Of a stretch of 64,000 nt of DNA, positions 7,787 to 17,088 are shown piece by piece. Origin of the DNA: Rhodobacter sp. (GTDB taxonomy: Bacteria > Pseudomonadota > Alphaproteobacteria > Rhodobacterales > Rhodobacteraceae); contig JAIYAE010000009.1 of NCBI GenBank assembly GCA_027489175.1, forward strand, positions 1-64,000. The letters are read 5' to 3'. Each line of letters begins with the position of its first letter. Positions within the stretch are counted from its first letter, which is position 1. The notes beneath the pieces are model-generated. The model saw only the letters and a program-made list of their open reading frames with translations, was not told the DNA's origin and did no database searches. The position numbers and the translations under genes were made by a program.

Positions 7787-10662
7787 TGAAAGATTTCATC
7801 ATCCCCGATCGCGATTTCGGTACCCCGGCGGCGAAAAGCAAACAAATGGTCACATTGACCATCGACGGCTTTGACGTGACCGTGCCCGAAGGCACCAGCA
7901 TCATGCGCGCGGCGGCCGAGGCGGGGATCACCGTCCCCAAACTTTGCGCCACAGATAGCCTTGAGGCGTTCGGGTCCTGCCGCCTGTGCCTTGTGGAAAT
8001 CGAAGGCCGCAATGGCACCCCCGCTTCCTGCACCACCCCCGTTGCGCCGGGCCTGAAGGTCCACACCCAGAACGCCAAGCTGAAACAGCTGCGGCGCGGG
8101 GTGATGGAGCTTTACATCAGCGACCACCCGCTCGACTGCCTGACCTGTGCGGCGAACGGCGATTGCGAATTGCAGGACATGGCAGGGGCCGTGGGCCTGC
8201 GCGATGTGCGATACGAGGCGGTAGACAATCACTTCAAGGCCAAGAACACCAGCGGCGAAGCCAACCCGCAATGGCTGCCGAAGGACGACAGCAACCCCTA
8301 CTTCGCCTATGATCCGGCCAAATGCATCGTCTGCAGCCGCTGCGTCCGCGCCTGTGAGGAAGTGCAGGGCACCTTCGCGCTGACCATCGAAGGCCGGGGC
8401 TTCGACAGCCGCGTGTCCTTCGGGGCCAAGACCGACAATGCGCTGGCCTCGGATTGCGTCAGCTGTGGCGCCTGTGTGCAGGCCTGCCCGACCGCGACGC
8501 TGACGGAAAAATCCATCATCGACATCGGCACGCCGGAACGGTCTGTCATCACCACCTGCGCCTATTGCGGGGTGGGCTGCAGCTTCAAGGCCGAATTGCG
8601 GGGCGATGAGCTGGTTCGGATGACGCCCTACAAGCATGGAAAGGCCAACCGCGGCCATTCCTGCGTCAAGGGCCGCTTCGCCTATGGCTATGCCAGCCAC
8701 AAGGACCGGATCCTGTCGCCGATGATCCGCGACAGCATTGAAGACCCGTGGAAAGAAGTGTCCTGGGCCGAGGCGATGGCGTTTGCGGCCAGCCGGATGA
8801 AGGGCATTCAGGAAAAGTACGGGCGGCAGTCGGTGGGGGTCATCACCTCCAGCCGCTGCACGAATGAAGAAGCGTATCTCGTTCAGAAACTGACCCGCGC
8901 CGTGTTCATGAACAACAATACGGATACCTGCGCGCGGGTCTGCCATTCGCCCACCGGCTATGGTCTGGGCCAGACCTTCGGCACCTCAGCCGGCACGCAG
9001 GACTTTGATTCTGTTGAGCATACCGATGTCGTCATCATCATCGGCGCGAACCCGACCGACGGGCACCCGGTCTTTGCCAGCCGCCTGAAAAAGCGCCTGC
9101 GCAAGGGGGCCAAGCTGATCGTGATCGACCCGCGCCGGATTGATCTGGTCGATGGCCCGCATGTGAAGGCAGCACACCACCTGCCGGTCCGCCCGGGCAC
9201 CAACGTGGCCGTCGTCACCGCGCTGGCGCATGTGATCGTGACCGAAGGGCTGATGGATGAGGCCTTCATCCGGGAGCGGTGCGATTGGGATGAATTCCAG
9301 GACTACGCCGAATTCGTCAGCCAGCCGAACCATTCGCCCGAAGCGACGGAACTTCTGACCGGCGTCAAGCCTGCGGACCTGCGCGCCGCCGCCCGGCTGT
9401 TCGCCACCGGTGGCAACGGGGCGATCTACTATGGGCTGGGCGTCACCGAACACTCCCAAGGCTCCACCACCGTGATCGGGATTGCCAACCTTGCCATGCT
9501 GACCGGCAACATCGGCCGTCCGGGCGTGGGCGTGAACCCGCTGCGCGGCCAGAACAACGTGCAGGGGTCCTGCGACATGGGGTCGTTCCCGCATGAACTG
9601 CCGGGCTACCGCCATGTGAAGAACGACGCCGTCCGCAACGTGTTTGAAGAAATGTGGGGCGTGAAGATCGACAACGAACCGGGCCTGCGCATCCCCAACA
9701 TGCTGGACGCCGCGGTTGAGGGGACGTTCAAGGGCCTGTACTGCCAGGGTGAGGATATCCTGCAGTCTGACCCCGATACCAAGCACGTCTCCGCTGGCCT
9801 TGCGGCGATGGAATGCGTGATCGTCCATGACCTTTTCCTGAACGAGACCGCGAATTACGCCCATGTGTTCTTCCCGGGATCAAGCTTCCTTGAAAAGGAC
9901 GGCACCTTCACCAATGCCGAACGCCGGATCAACCGCGTGCGCAAGGTGATGGCCCCGCGTCAGGGCTATGCCGATTGGGAGGTGACGCAGTTGTTCGCGC
10001 AAGCCATGGGCGCGAACTGGACCTATACCCACCCCAGCCAGATCATGGATGAAATCGCTTTGCTGACGCCCAGCTTTGCGGGCGTGAGCTATGAAAAGCT
10101 GGAGGAAATGGGGTCGGTCCAGTGGCCCTGCAATGAGGCGGCGCCAGAGGGCACGCCCCTGATGCACATCGACGGTTTCGTGCGCGGCAAGGGCAAGTTC
10201 ATCCGCACCGAGTATGTCGCCACGGATGAACGCACCGGCCCGCGCTTCCCGCTCCTCCTGACGACCGGGCGGATCCTCAGCCAGTACAACGTCGGCGCGC
10301 AGACCCGCCGCACGGCGAACGTGGTCTGGCATGATGAGGATGTGCTGGAAATCCACCCGCATGATGCCGAGGTTCGGGGTGTGAAAGAGGGGGATTGGGT
10401 GCGCCTTGCCTCACGCTCGGGCGATACGTCCCTGCGGGCCAAGATCACGGATCGGGTGTCGCCCGGTGTGGTCTATACGACCTTCCACCACCCGGAAACG
10501 CAGGCCAACGTCATCACCACCGATTTCAGCGATTGGGCGACCAATTGCCCGGAATACAAGGTGACGGCGGTGCAGGTCTCGCCCAGCAACGGCCCGTCGG
10601 AATGGCAGCGTGACTATGCCGAACGGACGGAAAAGTCGCGCCGGATCCTGGCGGCGGAATGA
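7786..10662 (+). CDS. fdsA: NAD-dependent formate dehydrogenase, alpha (catalytic) subunit
   Basis: FdsA (958 residues) carries the bis-MGD molybdenum site and oxidises formate. Cluster ligands read in order: N-terminal [2Fe-2S] ferredoxin (Cys54, Cys65, Cys68, Cys82), a His/Cys3 NuoG-type cluster (His114, Cys118, Cys121, Cys127), two [4Fe-4S] ferredoxin motifs (CIVCSRCVRAC, CVSCGACVQAC), and CAYCGVGC at the start of the Mo domain. The Mo ligand is Cys386, followed by His387 (ARVCHSPTG), the same numbering as in Rhodobacter capsulatus FdsA. The molydopterin-dinucleotide domain ends the protein. It overlaps the flanking DUF4287 and fdsC genes. Confidence 0.98.
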   Translation: MKDFIIPDRDFGTPAAKSKQMVTLTIDGFDVTVPEGTSIMRAAAEAGITVPKLCATDSLEAFGSCRLCLVEIEGRNGTPASCTTPVAPGLKVHTQNAKLKQLRRGVMELYISDHPLDCLTCAANGDCELQDMAGAVGLRDVRYEAVDNHFKAKNTSGEANPQWLPKDDSNPYFAYDPAKCIVCSRCVRACEEVQGTFALTIEGRGFDSRVSFGAKTDNALASDCVSCGACVQACPTATLTEKSIIDIGTPERSVITTCAYCGVGCSFKAELRGDELVRMTPYKHGKANRGHSCVKGRFAYGYASHKDRILSPMIRDSIEDPWKEVSWAEAMAFAASRMKGIQEKYGRQSVGVITSSRCTNEEAYLVQKLTRAVFMNNNTDTCARVCHSPTGYGLGQTFGTSAGTQDFDSVEHTDVVIIIGANPTDGHPVFASRLKKRLRKGAKLIVIDPRRIDLVDGPHVKAAHHLPVRPGTNVAVVTALAHVIVTEGLMDEAFIRERCDWDEFQDYAEFVSQPNHSPEATELLTGVKPADLRAAARLFATGGNGAIYYGLGVTEHSQGSTTVIGIANLAMLTGNIGRPGVGVNPLRGQNNVQGSCDMGSFPHELPGYRHVKNDAVRNVFEEMWGVKIDNEPGLRIPNMLDAAVEGTFKGLYCQGEDILQSDPDTKHVSAGLAAMECVIVHDLFLNETANYAHVFFPGSSFLEKDGTFTNAERRINRVRKVMAPRQGYADWEVTQLFAQAMGANWTYTHPSQIMDEIALLTPSFAGVSYEKLEEMGSVQWPCNEAAPEGTPLMHIDGFVRGKGKFIRTEYVATDERTGPRFPLLLTTGRILSQYNVGAQTRRTANVVWHDEDVLEIHPHDAEVRGVKEGDWVRLASRSGDTSLRAKITDRVSPGVVYTTFHHPETQANVITTDFSDWATNCPEYKVTAVQVSPSNGPSEWQRDYAERTEKSRRILAAE

Positions 10663-11468
10663 CCAGCGGCGTGAACGGCGCACGGGCAACCCCCCGGTTG
10701 GCCTTCGGTCCCTCGGTGATCCCGGGCGAACGGATGCTGCCGGAAGAGGTTGCCGTAGCGCTGTCGTTCAACGGCACGACGCAAGCGGTGATGATGGCCA
10801 CGCCAGAGGACCTTTTGGACTTTGGCTATGGATTTGCCCTGACCGAAGGGATCGCCACGCCGGCTGAGATTCTGTCGGTTGAGGTGGAAAGCCTGCCAAA
10901 GGGCCGCGACGTGCAGATGTGGCTTGCGCCTGAGGCTGAGTCCCGGCTGGCCGCCCGCCGCCGCACGATGACCGGCCCGGTGGGCTGCGGGTTGTGCGGG
11001 ATCGACAGCCTGGATCAGGCGCTGCGCGAGGTGCCGGTGGTTCCCCCCTCTCCGTTCCGCATGACGCCTGCAGAAGTCATGGAGGCGGTCGCCAGCCTGC
11101 CCGGCCAGCAGCGCCTGCATGACGCCACCCGTGCAGTCCACTGCGCGGCGTTCTGGAATGGCCGGATCACCCTTGCGCGGGAAGACGTCGGCCGCCACAA
11201 CGCCCTTGATAAACTGGTCGGTGCGATGGCCCGCAGCGGGACCAGCGCTGAAGGCGCGGTGGTGCTGACAAGCCGCGTCTCGATCGACATGGTGCAGAAG
11301 GTGGCCATGCTGGGCGCGCCGATGCTGATTGCCGTATCAGCCCCCACCGCCGATGCCGTGGCCCTTGCGGACACGGCCGGCATCACCTTGATCGCCCTTG
11401 CCCGGCCAGACCGGTTTGAGGCCTTTACCCACACTGACCGCATCTCGGAGACCGCCCATGTCGGCTGA
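10659..11468 (+). CDS. fdsC: Formate dehydrogenase accessory sulfurtransferase (FdhD family)
   Basis: FdsC/FdhD binds bis-MGD and transfers sulphur to the molybdenum so that FdsA becomes active. The 269-residue protein has the family cysteines in GPVGCGLCG (Cys110 and Cys113), the LTEGI segment early on, and the REDVGRHNALDKLVG signature near 174-188. It starts inside the fdsA stop (ATGA) and its end overlaps fdsD by 11 nt, placing it fifth in the operon. Confidence 0.95.
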   Translation: MTSGVNGARATPRLAFGPSVIPGERMLPEEVAVALSFNGTTQAVMMATPEDLLDFGYGFALTEGIATPAEILSVEVESLPKGRDVQMWLAPEAESRLAARRRTMTGPVGCGLCGIDSLDQALREVPVVPPSPFRMTPAEVMEAVASLPGQQRLHDATRAVHCAAFWNGRITLAREDVGRHNALDKLVGAMARSGTSAEGAVVLTSRVSIDMVQKVAMLGAPMLIAVSAPTADAVALADTAGITLIALARPDRFEAFTHTDRISETAHVG

Positions 11469-11688
11469 AAAACTCGTTCACATGGCCAATCAGATTGCCT
11501 TGTTCATGGAATCAAAGCCCCATGCCGAAGGCGTGGCCAGCCTTGCCAGCCATATCAATGACTTCTGGGAACCCCGGATGCGCCGCCAATTCTTTGAGGT
11601 GGTCGATGCCGGCGGCCCCGGCCTGCGCCCGCTGGTGCTGGAGGCTGCGGCCCAGATCCGACGCCCCGCACCCGAAGCGGCGCATTAG
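11458..11688 (+). CDS. fdsD: Formate dehydrogenase delta subunit
   Basis: A 76-residue FdsD, the small last gene of fds operons, thought to be needed for maturation or assembly of the enzyme. The sequence MSAEKLVHMANQIALFM and the later MRRQFFEV segment fit the family. The start at 11458 overlaps fdsC by 11 nt. The TAG stop (11686-11688) overlaps the TAA stop of rmlA on the other strand, so the two operons collide with no spacer. Confidence 0.9.
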   Translation: MSAEKLVHMANQIALFMESKPHAEGVASLASHINDFWEPRMRRQFFEVVDAGGPGLRPLVLEAAAQIRRPAPEAAH

Positions 11689-12563
11689 GGCGCGTCTTTC
11701 AGCATCGCCTGCAACTGTGCCCCATAGCTGCTTTTGCCGAACACCTGCGCCCGGTCGGCCAGACCGGCGCGGTCGATCCAGCCTTGCTGGAACGCCACCT
11801 CATCCGGTGAGCCGACCTGCATGCCCTGCCGCGCCTCAAGCGTGCGGACGAAGTTGCCCGCGTCCAGAAGGCTGCCCGGCGTGCCGGTATCAAGCCAGGC
11901 AAAGCCGCGCCCCATCCGTTCCACCTGCAAGGAACCCTCGGCGCGGTAGGCCTCAAGCAGGTCAACAATCTCAAGCTCACCCCGGGCCGAGGGTTTGACC
12001 TTGGCCGCCAGGGCGGGCGCGCGACCGTCCAGAAAATAGAGGCCCGTGATCGCAAAGTTTGACGGGGGAACTTTCGGCTTTTCGACAATCGCCGTCACCC
12101 GCCCGCTTGGGTCAAAGGCGGCCACGCCATAGCGTTCGGGATCCGCGACGTGATAGCCGAACACGGTCCCCCCGCTTTCCTGCGCATCGGCCCGGGCCAT
12201 CAGTTCCGGCAGGCCATGGCCGAAAAAGATGTTGTCGCCCAGCACCATGGCCGAAGGCGCACCGCCCAGAAAGTCGCGCGTCAGAAGGTAGGCCTGCGCC
12301 AGCCCCTCAGGCCGGTCCTGCACGATCCAGGTAAAGCTGACACCCCATTGCCCGCCGCCGCCCAAGAGGCGCTTGAACTGCGGCTGATCCTCGGGCGTGG
12401 TGATGATCGCAATCTCACGGATGCCCGCCAGCATAAGCACCGAAAGCGGGTAATAGACCATCGGTTTGTCATAGATCGGCAGCAGCTGCTTTGAGGTGCC
12501 CATGGTGATCGGCCAAAGCCGCGACCCTGTGCCGCCCGCCAGAAGAATACCCTTGCGTTTCAT
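11685..12563 (-). CDS. rmlA: Glucose-1-phosphate thymidylyltransferase
   Basis: RmlA joins glucose-1-phosphate and dTTP to give dTDP-glucose, the first step of dTDP-L-rhamnose synthesis. The 292-residue protein opens with the nucleotide-binding signature KGILLAGGTGSRLWPIT followed by KQLLPIYDKPM, and contains VLGDNIFFGHG and EKPKVPPSN. The start at 12563 (ATG) overlaps the rmlD stop as ATGA. An upstream in-frame Met inside rmlD was rejected. It is the last gene of the rml operon. Confidence 0.97.
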   Translation of the reverse strand: MKRKGILLAGGTGSRLWPITMGTSKQLLPIYDKPMVYYPLSVLMLAGIREIAIITTPEDQPQFKRLLGGGGQWGVSFTWIVQDRPEGLAQAYLLTRDFLGGAPSAMVLGDNIFFGHGLPELMARADAQESGGTVFGYHVADPERYGVAAFDPSGRVTAIVEKPKVPPSNFAITGLYFLDGRAPALAAKVKPSARGELEIVDLLEAYRAEGSLQVERMGRGFAWLDTGTPGSLLDAGNFVRTLEARQGMQVGSPDEVAFQQGWIDRAGLADRAQVFGKSSYGAQLQAMLKDAP

Positions 12564-13405
12564 GCGCCCAACTCCGTCATCACCGTGTACAAACCTTGCC
12601 GCCAATCCGGGCGCTTCACGCCGAAACTGGCCTCGAATGCCGCACAATCCAAGCGCGAATTCAGCGGACGCCGCGCCGGTGTCGGATATTCGCTGGTCGC
12701 AATATCCTCAATCCGGGTTGCCAGCCCGGCGCGGTCCATGATCGCCCGCGCGAAATCGGCCCAGCTGGCATCTGGCGCGCCGGAAAAGTGGTGCGTGCCG
12801 CCCGCTGCGCCGGCCTGTAACGCCCGTGCGGCCGTGACCAATGCTTCGGCAATCGCCGCCGCAGGCGTCGGCCCGCCGATCTGGTCCGCCACCACGCGCA
12901 GCACGTCCCGCTCGGCCCCCAGCCGCAGCATGGTCTTGACGAAATTCGCCCCATGGGCCGAGAAGACCCAGGACGTGCGCAAGATCAGGTGCGGCCCGCC
13001 CGCCGCGCGCACGCCGATTTCACCGGCCAGCTTTGAGCGGCCATAGGCACCAAGCGGCCCTGTCGGATCATCCGGCCGAAACGCCCGGTCGCCCGCGCCG
13101 TCAAAGACGTAGTCGGTCGACACATGCAGGAAGGGCACACCCCTGTTCGCCGCCGCCCGCGCCATCGCGGCAGGGGCGTCACCGTTGACAACCGTCGCAG
13201 CGGTCTCCTCCGCTTCGGCCTTGTCGACGGCCGTCCAGGCGGCGGCGTTGATGACCACATCGGCATCCGATGCAAGCACCGCCGCCGCACAGCCCGCCGG
13301 GTCCAGCAAATCGGCCTCATCCCGGCCCAGAAACCGCGCTTCGGGCCGCAGGCGCTGCAATTCGCGCGCAACCTGACCGGTCTTGCCGAAGACAAGAAGC
13401 CTCAT
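12560..13405 (-). CDS. rmlD: dTDP-4-dehydrorhamnose reductase
   Basis: RmlD reduces dTDP-4-keto-rhamnose with NAD(P)H, the final step to dTDP-L-rhamnose. The 281-residue extended SDR has LLVFGKTGQVARELQ at the N-terminus (TGQ replaces the usual GxxG spacing, as normal for this family), VSTDYVFDG, and the catalytic YGRSKLAGE (Tyr-x3-Lys). It is coupled by ATGA to the YdcF-like gene upstream and to rmlA downstream. Confidence 0.96.
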   Translation of the reverse strand: MRLLVFGKTGQVARELQRLRPEARFLGRDEADLLDPAGCAAAVLASDADVVINAAAWTAVDKAEAEETAATVVNGDAPAAMARAAANRGVPFLHVSTDYVFDGAGDRAFRPDDPTGPLGAYGRSKLAGEIGVRAAGGPHLILRTSWVFSAHGANFVKTMLRLGAERDVLRVVADQIGGPTPAAAIAEALVTAARALQAGAAGGTHHFSGAPDASWADFARAIMDRAGLATRIEDIATSEYPTPARRPLNSRLDCAAFEASFGVKRPDWRQGLYTVMTELGA

Positions 13406-14184
13406 TTTCCGGTCATCCGATACACCAGGGTTCCAAGATGCTCTTTCAACGCAAGGTTGACGCCCAGCAGGTTCCGGTCAAGCCGCCAGATGCCCCGCCC
13501 ATCCGCCAGATCGCCCGAGCGGAAATCGACCGGCCAAGGGGTGATCCCCTCCCACCCGTTCCTGACAAAGGTTTCCTGCGCGCGGGGCATGTGGAAGGCC
13601 GAGGTGACCAGAACCCAAACCTCACCCGGTTGCGGCTGCACAAGGTCGCGCGTCAGCGCTGCGTTCTCGGCGGTGTTGCGTGAGTTTTGTTCCAGCGTGA
13701 TCCGGTCCTGCGCGATGCCCAGGCCAAGCCAGAGAGCGCGCACCATTTCCGAAGGGTCGGTCGTGTCCTCCTCACGCCCGACGCGGGCCGATCCGCCGGT
13801 GAAGACCAGCCGCGCCTGCGGAAAGCGCAGGGCGAGGAGGGCGGCTTCGGTCAACCGTTCCCCCGCCTCATTCACCTGCGTGCCGCCCCAGCGGCGGGTG
13901 GTGCCAGTGTCTTCCGCCCCGCCAAGGACGATGATCCCGTCAACGCGGGCCAGCGCGGGCTGGGCGGGAAACTGCGTTTCAAGCGGGCGAAGGAGGAGGT
14001 CACCCAAAGGGAACAGCGTCAGCGCCAGCGTGCCCGCGAAAAGGACGGACAGGCTGACCCCGGCCAGCCTGCGCCGCCCGCGCCAAAGGCCGTAAAGCGC
14101 AAGCAGCATCAGGAAAAGCGCCCAGCTTTCCACCCGCACCGCCATGCCTACGGTCTTGGAGGCGATGAAGAACAGGGTCTCCAT
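13402..14184 (-). CDS. YdcF/ElyC-like DUF218 membrane protein
   Basis: A 260-residue protein with two hydrophobic segments near the N-terminus (about 8-30 and 37-57), then a DUF218 domain: GIIVLGGAEDTG, ERLTEAALLALRFPQARLVFTGG and the acidic/Asn-rich EQNSRNTAENA signature, ending with VTSAFHMPRA. E. coli ElyC and SanA, which share this fold, affect envelope integrity and lipid-carrier use. It sits between rmlB and rmlD, overlapping both (TGATG and ATGA). That suggests a role in envelope polysaccharide handling rather than nucleotide-sugar synthesis itself. An upstream Met would add residues inside rmlB and was not used. Confidence 0.85.
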   Translation of the reverse strand: METLFFIASKTVGMAVRVESWALFLMLLALYGLWRGRRRLAGVSLSVLFAGTLALTLFPLGDLLLRPLETQFPAQPALARVDGIIVLGGAEDTGTTRRWGGTQVNEAGERLTEAALLALRFPQARLVFTGGSARVGREEDTTDPSEMVRALWLGLGIAQDRITLEQNSRNTAENAALTRDLVQPQPGEVWVLVTSAFHMPRAQETFVRNGWEGITPWPVDFRSGDLADGRGIWRLDRNLLGVNLALKEHLGTLVYRMTGK

Positions 14185-15221
14185 CAGCCTTTGCCCAGCC
14201 GAACACCCACACCTTGCCGCTGCAACAGGGGCTCCCACCAGGCGCGGTTGTCGAGGAACCAGCGCACGGTGCGGCGCAGGCCCTCGTCAAGGGTGAGGGA
14301 GGGTTTCCAGCCCAACTCCTCACGAATGCGGCTGGGGTCGATGGCATAGCGCGCATCATGGCCGGGGCGGTCGGTGACGAAGGTGATCAGCCGGTCATGC
14401 GGGGCACCGGCGGGCGCCATCTCGTCCATCAGCGCGCAGATCGCGCGGACGATGTCGATGTTCTTCGCTTCGGCCTCACCGCCGATGCAATAGGTCCGGC
14501 CGGGCTGCCCGCGTTCGACCACGGTCAAAAGCGCCTCGGCATGGTCCTCGACGTAAAGCCAGTCCCGCACGTTTTCTCCCGCGCCGTAGACCGGAATCGG
14601 CCGGCCGTGAAGGGCGTTCAGGATGACGACCGGAATCAGCTTTTCGGGGAAATGGTAGGGCCCGTAGTTGTTGGAGCAGTTGGTGACCAGCACCGGCAAG
14701 CCATAGGTTTCAGCCCACGCGCGCACCAGATGGTCACTGGCGGCCTTGGAGGCGGAATAGGGCGAGCGCGGGTCATAGGGCGTGTCTTCGTCGAACTTGC
14801 CGGTCGGGCCAAGCGAGCCGAAGACCTCATCGGTTGAGATGTGGTGGAAGCGGAAGCTTTCCGGCTTGCCTTGCGCGGTCCAATAGGCGCGGGCCGCCTC
14901 AAGCATGTTGAAGGTGCCGGTGATGTTCGTCTGCACAAAGTCGCCCGGCCCGTCGATGGACCGGTCGACATGGCTTTCAGCGGCCAGATGCATCACCGCG
15001 TCCGGCGCGTGGGTGGCAAAGACCCGGTCCAACGCGTCGCGGTCGCGGATATCGGCATGCTCGAAACTGTAGTGGTTGGAGCCTGCGATGGGGGCCAGAC
15101 TTTCCAGACAGGCGGCATAGGTCAGTGCGTCAAGGTTCACCACCTGATGCCCGCGCGCGACCGCCGCCCGCACCACGGCGGACCCGATGAACCCCGCCCC
15201 GCCGGTGACCAGGATCTTCAC
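14184..15221 (-). CDS. rmlB: dTDP-glucose 4,6-dehydratase
   Basis: RmlB converts dTDP-glucose to dTDP-4-keto-6-deoxyglucose. The 345-residue protein has the NAD+ motif [10 protein letters not shown] at 6-15, [23 protein letters not shown] (active-site Asp-Glu) and the catalytic [10 protein letters not shown] (Tyr-x3-Lys). It is second in the operon. The start overlaps the rmlC stop (ATGA) and its end overlaps the YdcF-like gene start by one base. Confidence 0.97.
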   Translation of the reverse strand: MKILVTGGAGFIGSAVVRAAVARGHQVVNLDALTYAACLESLAPIAGSNHYSFEHADIRDRDALDRVFATHAPDAVMHLAAESHVDRSIDGPGDFVQTNITGTFNMLEAARAYWTAQGKPESFRFHHISTDEVFGSLGPTGKFDEDTPYDPRSPYSASKAASDHLVRAWAETYGLPVLVTNCSNNYGPYHFPEKLIPVVILNALHGRPIPVYGAGENVRDWLYVEDHAEALLTVVERGQPGRTYCIGGEAEAKNIDIVRAICALMDEMAPAGAPHDRLITFVTDRPGHDARYAIDPSRIREELGWKPSLTLDEGLRRTVRWFLDNRAWWEPLLQRQGVGVRLGKG

Positions 15222-15778
15222 GCCGCACCCATCTGGAACGGGGTGCCGATGGTGGCCAGCAGTGGGGCCTTCGCGTCCTTGTCTGACAGGATGGGGGCAG
15301 TGACCCCCCAGTCCACCCCAATCGCCGGATCATCCCAGCGCACCGCGCCGTCATGGGCGGGGCTGTAGATGTCGCTGCATTTGTACTGCACCTCGACATT
15401 GTCGGTCAGCGTCAGGAACCCGTGCAGAAACCCCTTCGGCACGAACAACTGCCGCCCGTTTTCCGCCGACAGCTCCACCCCCACCCAAGCGCCATAGGTG
15501 GCCGAGCCTGCCCGGATATCCACCGCCACATCCAGGATGGAACCGCGCGAACAGCGCACCAGCTTGTCCTGCGCGCGGGGGGGCGACTGGTAGTGCAACC
15601 CCCGCAACGTGCCCTTCGCCGCCGAAAACGACTGGTTGTCCTGCACCCAAGGCAGATCCAGCCCCGCCGTCGCCATCGCGGCGGCGCTCCATGTCTCGGT
15701 GAACCAGCCACGGGTATCGCCAAAGCGGCGTGGCGTCAGGATCAGAACGTCGGGAAGATCGGTCGGTTCAACTTGCAT
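15218..15778 (-). CDS. rmlC: dTDP-4-dehydrorhamnose 3,5-epimerase
   Basis: RmlC is a cupin epimerase acting between RmlB and RmlD. The 186-residue length is normal. Visible are the N-terminal [14 protein letters not shown], the catalytic-His segment [19 protein letters not shown], and [13 protein letters not shown]. It is the first gene of the minus-strand rml operon; the 176 nt upstream separate it from a divergent saccharopine dehydrogenase gene and should hold both promoters. Confidence 0.97.
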   Translation of the reverse strand: MQVEPTDLPDVLILTPRRFGDTRGWFTETWSAAAMATAGLDLPWVQDNQSFSAAKGTLRGLHYQSPPRAQDKLVRCSRGSILDVAVDIRAGSATYGAWVGVELSAENGRQLFVPKGFLHGFLTLTDNVEVQYKCSDIYSPAHDGAVRWDDPAIGVDWGVTAPILSDKDAKAPLLATIGTPFQMGAA

Positions 15779-15954
15779 GCGGGGTCACGGGTCAAGGGAC
15801 ACACTGCGGCTATTTGGCCGGTTCCCACCGGCTTTGCAATCATCCCAAGGGTGTATCGGCGCCGTCCCCCGCACCCGCACCGCATACCGCCCCTTTTCCC
15901 GACCGGCGGTTCTGCTATCAGACGGTCGGGGATAGCCGTGGGGGGACCAGACCG

Positions 15955-17004
15955 ATGACCCATCTTTGGGTGCGCGCCGAACAGCGCCCGCATGAGGAAC
16001 GCGTGGGCCTGACGCCCGAAGGCGCGGCCGCGCTGGTCAAGGCGGGCCTCCGCGTGACGGTCGAGGCGTCGTCGACCCGCGCGATCCCGATAGACGGCTA
16101 CCGCGCGGCGGGCTGTGAGATTGCGGCCGAAAATCTGTGGCCCAAGGCCCCGGCTGACGCGATCATCTTCGGCCTGAAGGAGTTGCCCGAGGATGGCACG
16201 CCCCTGACCCACCGCCACATCATGTTCGGCCATGCCTTCAAGGGCCAACCTGCGGGGCGAGAGCTTTTGAAACGCTTCAAGGCCGGGGGCGGGACGCTGT
16301 ATGATCTCGAATACCTGGTGAACGAGGAAGGCCGCCGCGTCGCCGCCTTCGGCTACTGGGCGGGGTATGCCGGGGCCGCTGTCAGCCTGAAATGCTGGGC
16401 CGCCCAGCAGCGCGGCACCATTGCCGGCCCGGTGCGAAAGGTGCCGTCGAAGGCGGCCCTCCTTGACCAGCTTGGGGCAGAGCTTCAAGGCCTGTCCCGC
16501 CCCCGCGCCATCATCATCGGTGCCTTGGGCCGCGTCGGATCAGGGGCCGCCGACCTGTGCACCGCGATGGGCGTGGCCGTCACCCGCTGGGACATGGCCG
16601 AAACCGCCAGCGGCGGCCCGTTCCCGGAAGTGCTGCAGCATGAGATCTTCCTCAACTGCATCCTCGCCCGCCCCGGCTGCCCGGTCTTTGTGCCCGCCAG
16701 CGCCAAGACCGACCCGCGCAAGCTGACCGTGATCGGCGATATCGCCTGCGACCCGACCTCGGACTTCTCACCGATCAAGGTCTATGACCGCGCCACCGAC
16801 TGGGACGCCCCGGCCCTGCGCGTGCACGACACGCCGCCGCTGGACGTGACCGCCATCGACAACCTGCCCAGCCTGATGCCGGTGGAATCGTCCGAGGATT
16901 ACGCGGCCCAGCTTCTGCCGTCGCTTCTGACGCTGCCAGACCTTGGCGCGGGCGTCTGGGGCCGTGCCAAAGCCGAATTCGACGCCCATGTCGCCAACGT
17001 TTGA
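15955..17004 (+). CDS. Saccharopine dehydrogenase (NAD+, L-lysine-forming), LYS1 type
   Basis: A 349-residue protein of the alanine dehydrogenase/saccharopine dehydrogenase fold. WVRAEQRPHEERVGLTPEGA at the N-terminus is the family opener; the Rossmann glycine motif follows mid-protein (IIIGALGRVGSGAADLC), then ILARPGCPVFV. In bacteria with a LYS1/LYS9 pair the route usually runs from lysine to saccharopine to glutamate plus aminoadipate semialdehyde. The ATG at 15955 has a GGGGGAC site and fits family length; upstream in-frame starts lie in non-conserved sequence. A second saccharopine dehydrogenase-like gene follows after 84 nt. Confidence 0.9.
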   Translation: MTHLWVRAEQRPHEERVGLTPEGAAALVKAGLRVTVEASSTRAIPIDGYRAAGCEIAAENLWPKAPADAIIFGLKELPEDGTPLTHRHIMFGHAFKGQPAGRELLKRFKAGGGTLYDLEYLVNEEGRRVAAFGYWAGYAGAAVSLKCWAAQQRGTIAGPVRKVPSKAALLDQLGAELQGLSRPRAIIIGALGRVGSGAADLCTAMGVAVTRWDMAETASGGPFPEVLQHEIFLNCILARPGCPVFVPASAKTDPRKLTVIGDIACDPTSDFSPIKVYDRATDWDAPALRVHDTPPLDVTAIDNLPSLMPVESSEDYAAQLLPSLLTLPDLGAGVWGRAKAEFDAHVANV

Positions 17005-17010
17005 GCGTGC

Positions 17011-17056
17011 GCAAATCTTTTCGAAAAGATTTGCAAGAATTTTCGAAAATTCTTGC
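17011..17056. repeat. Two tandem perfect palindromes
   Basis: Two 24-nt perfect palindromes, 17011-17034 and 17033-17056, share a GC dinucleotide and have the same TTTTCGAAAA centre. They start 6 nt after the LYS1-type stop and end 32 nt before the next gene start. There is no T-tract, so simple Rho-independent termination is uncertain; mRNA 3'-end protection or partial attenuation between the two genes is possible. Confidence 0.75.
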
Positions 17057-17088
17057 CCCGCGATCCGGCAAGCAAAGGGAGAGAGACC

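Noticed and set aside
11685-15778. Complete polysaccharide biosynthesis locus
   Set aside because: Only dTDP-rhamnose synthesis and one DUF218 protein are present; no glycosyltransferase, flippase or polymerase was found.
17011-17056. Insertion-sequence ends or attachment site
   Set aside because: The palindromes are adjacent, with no transposase or integrase gene nearby and no target duplication; a gene-end structure is simpler.
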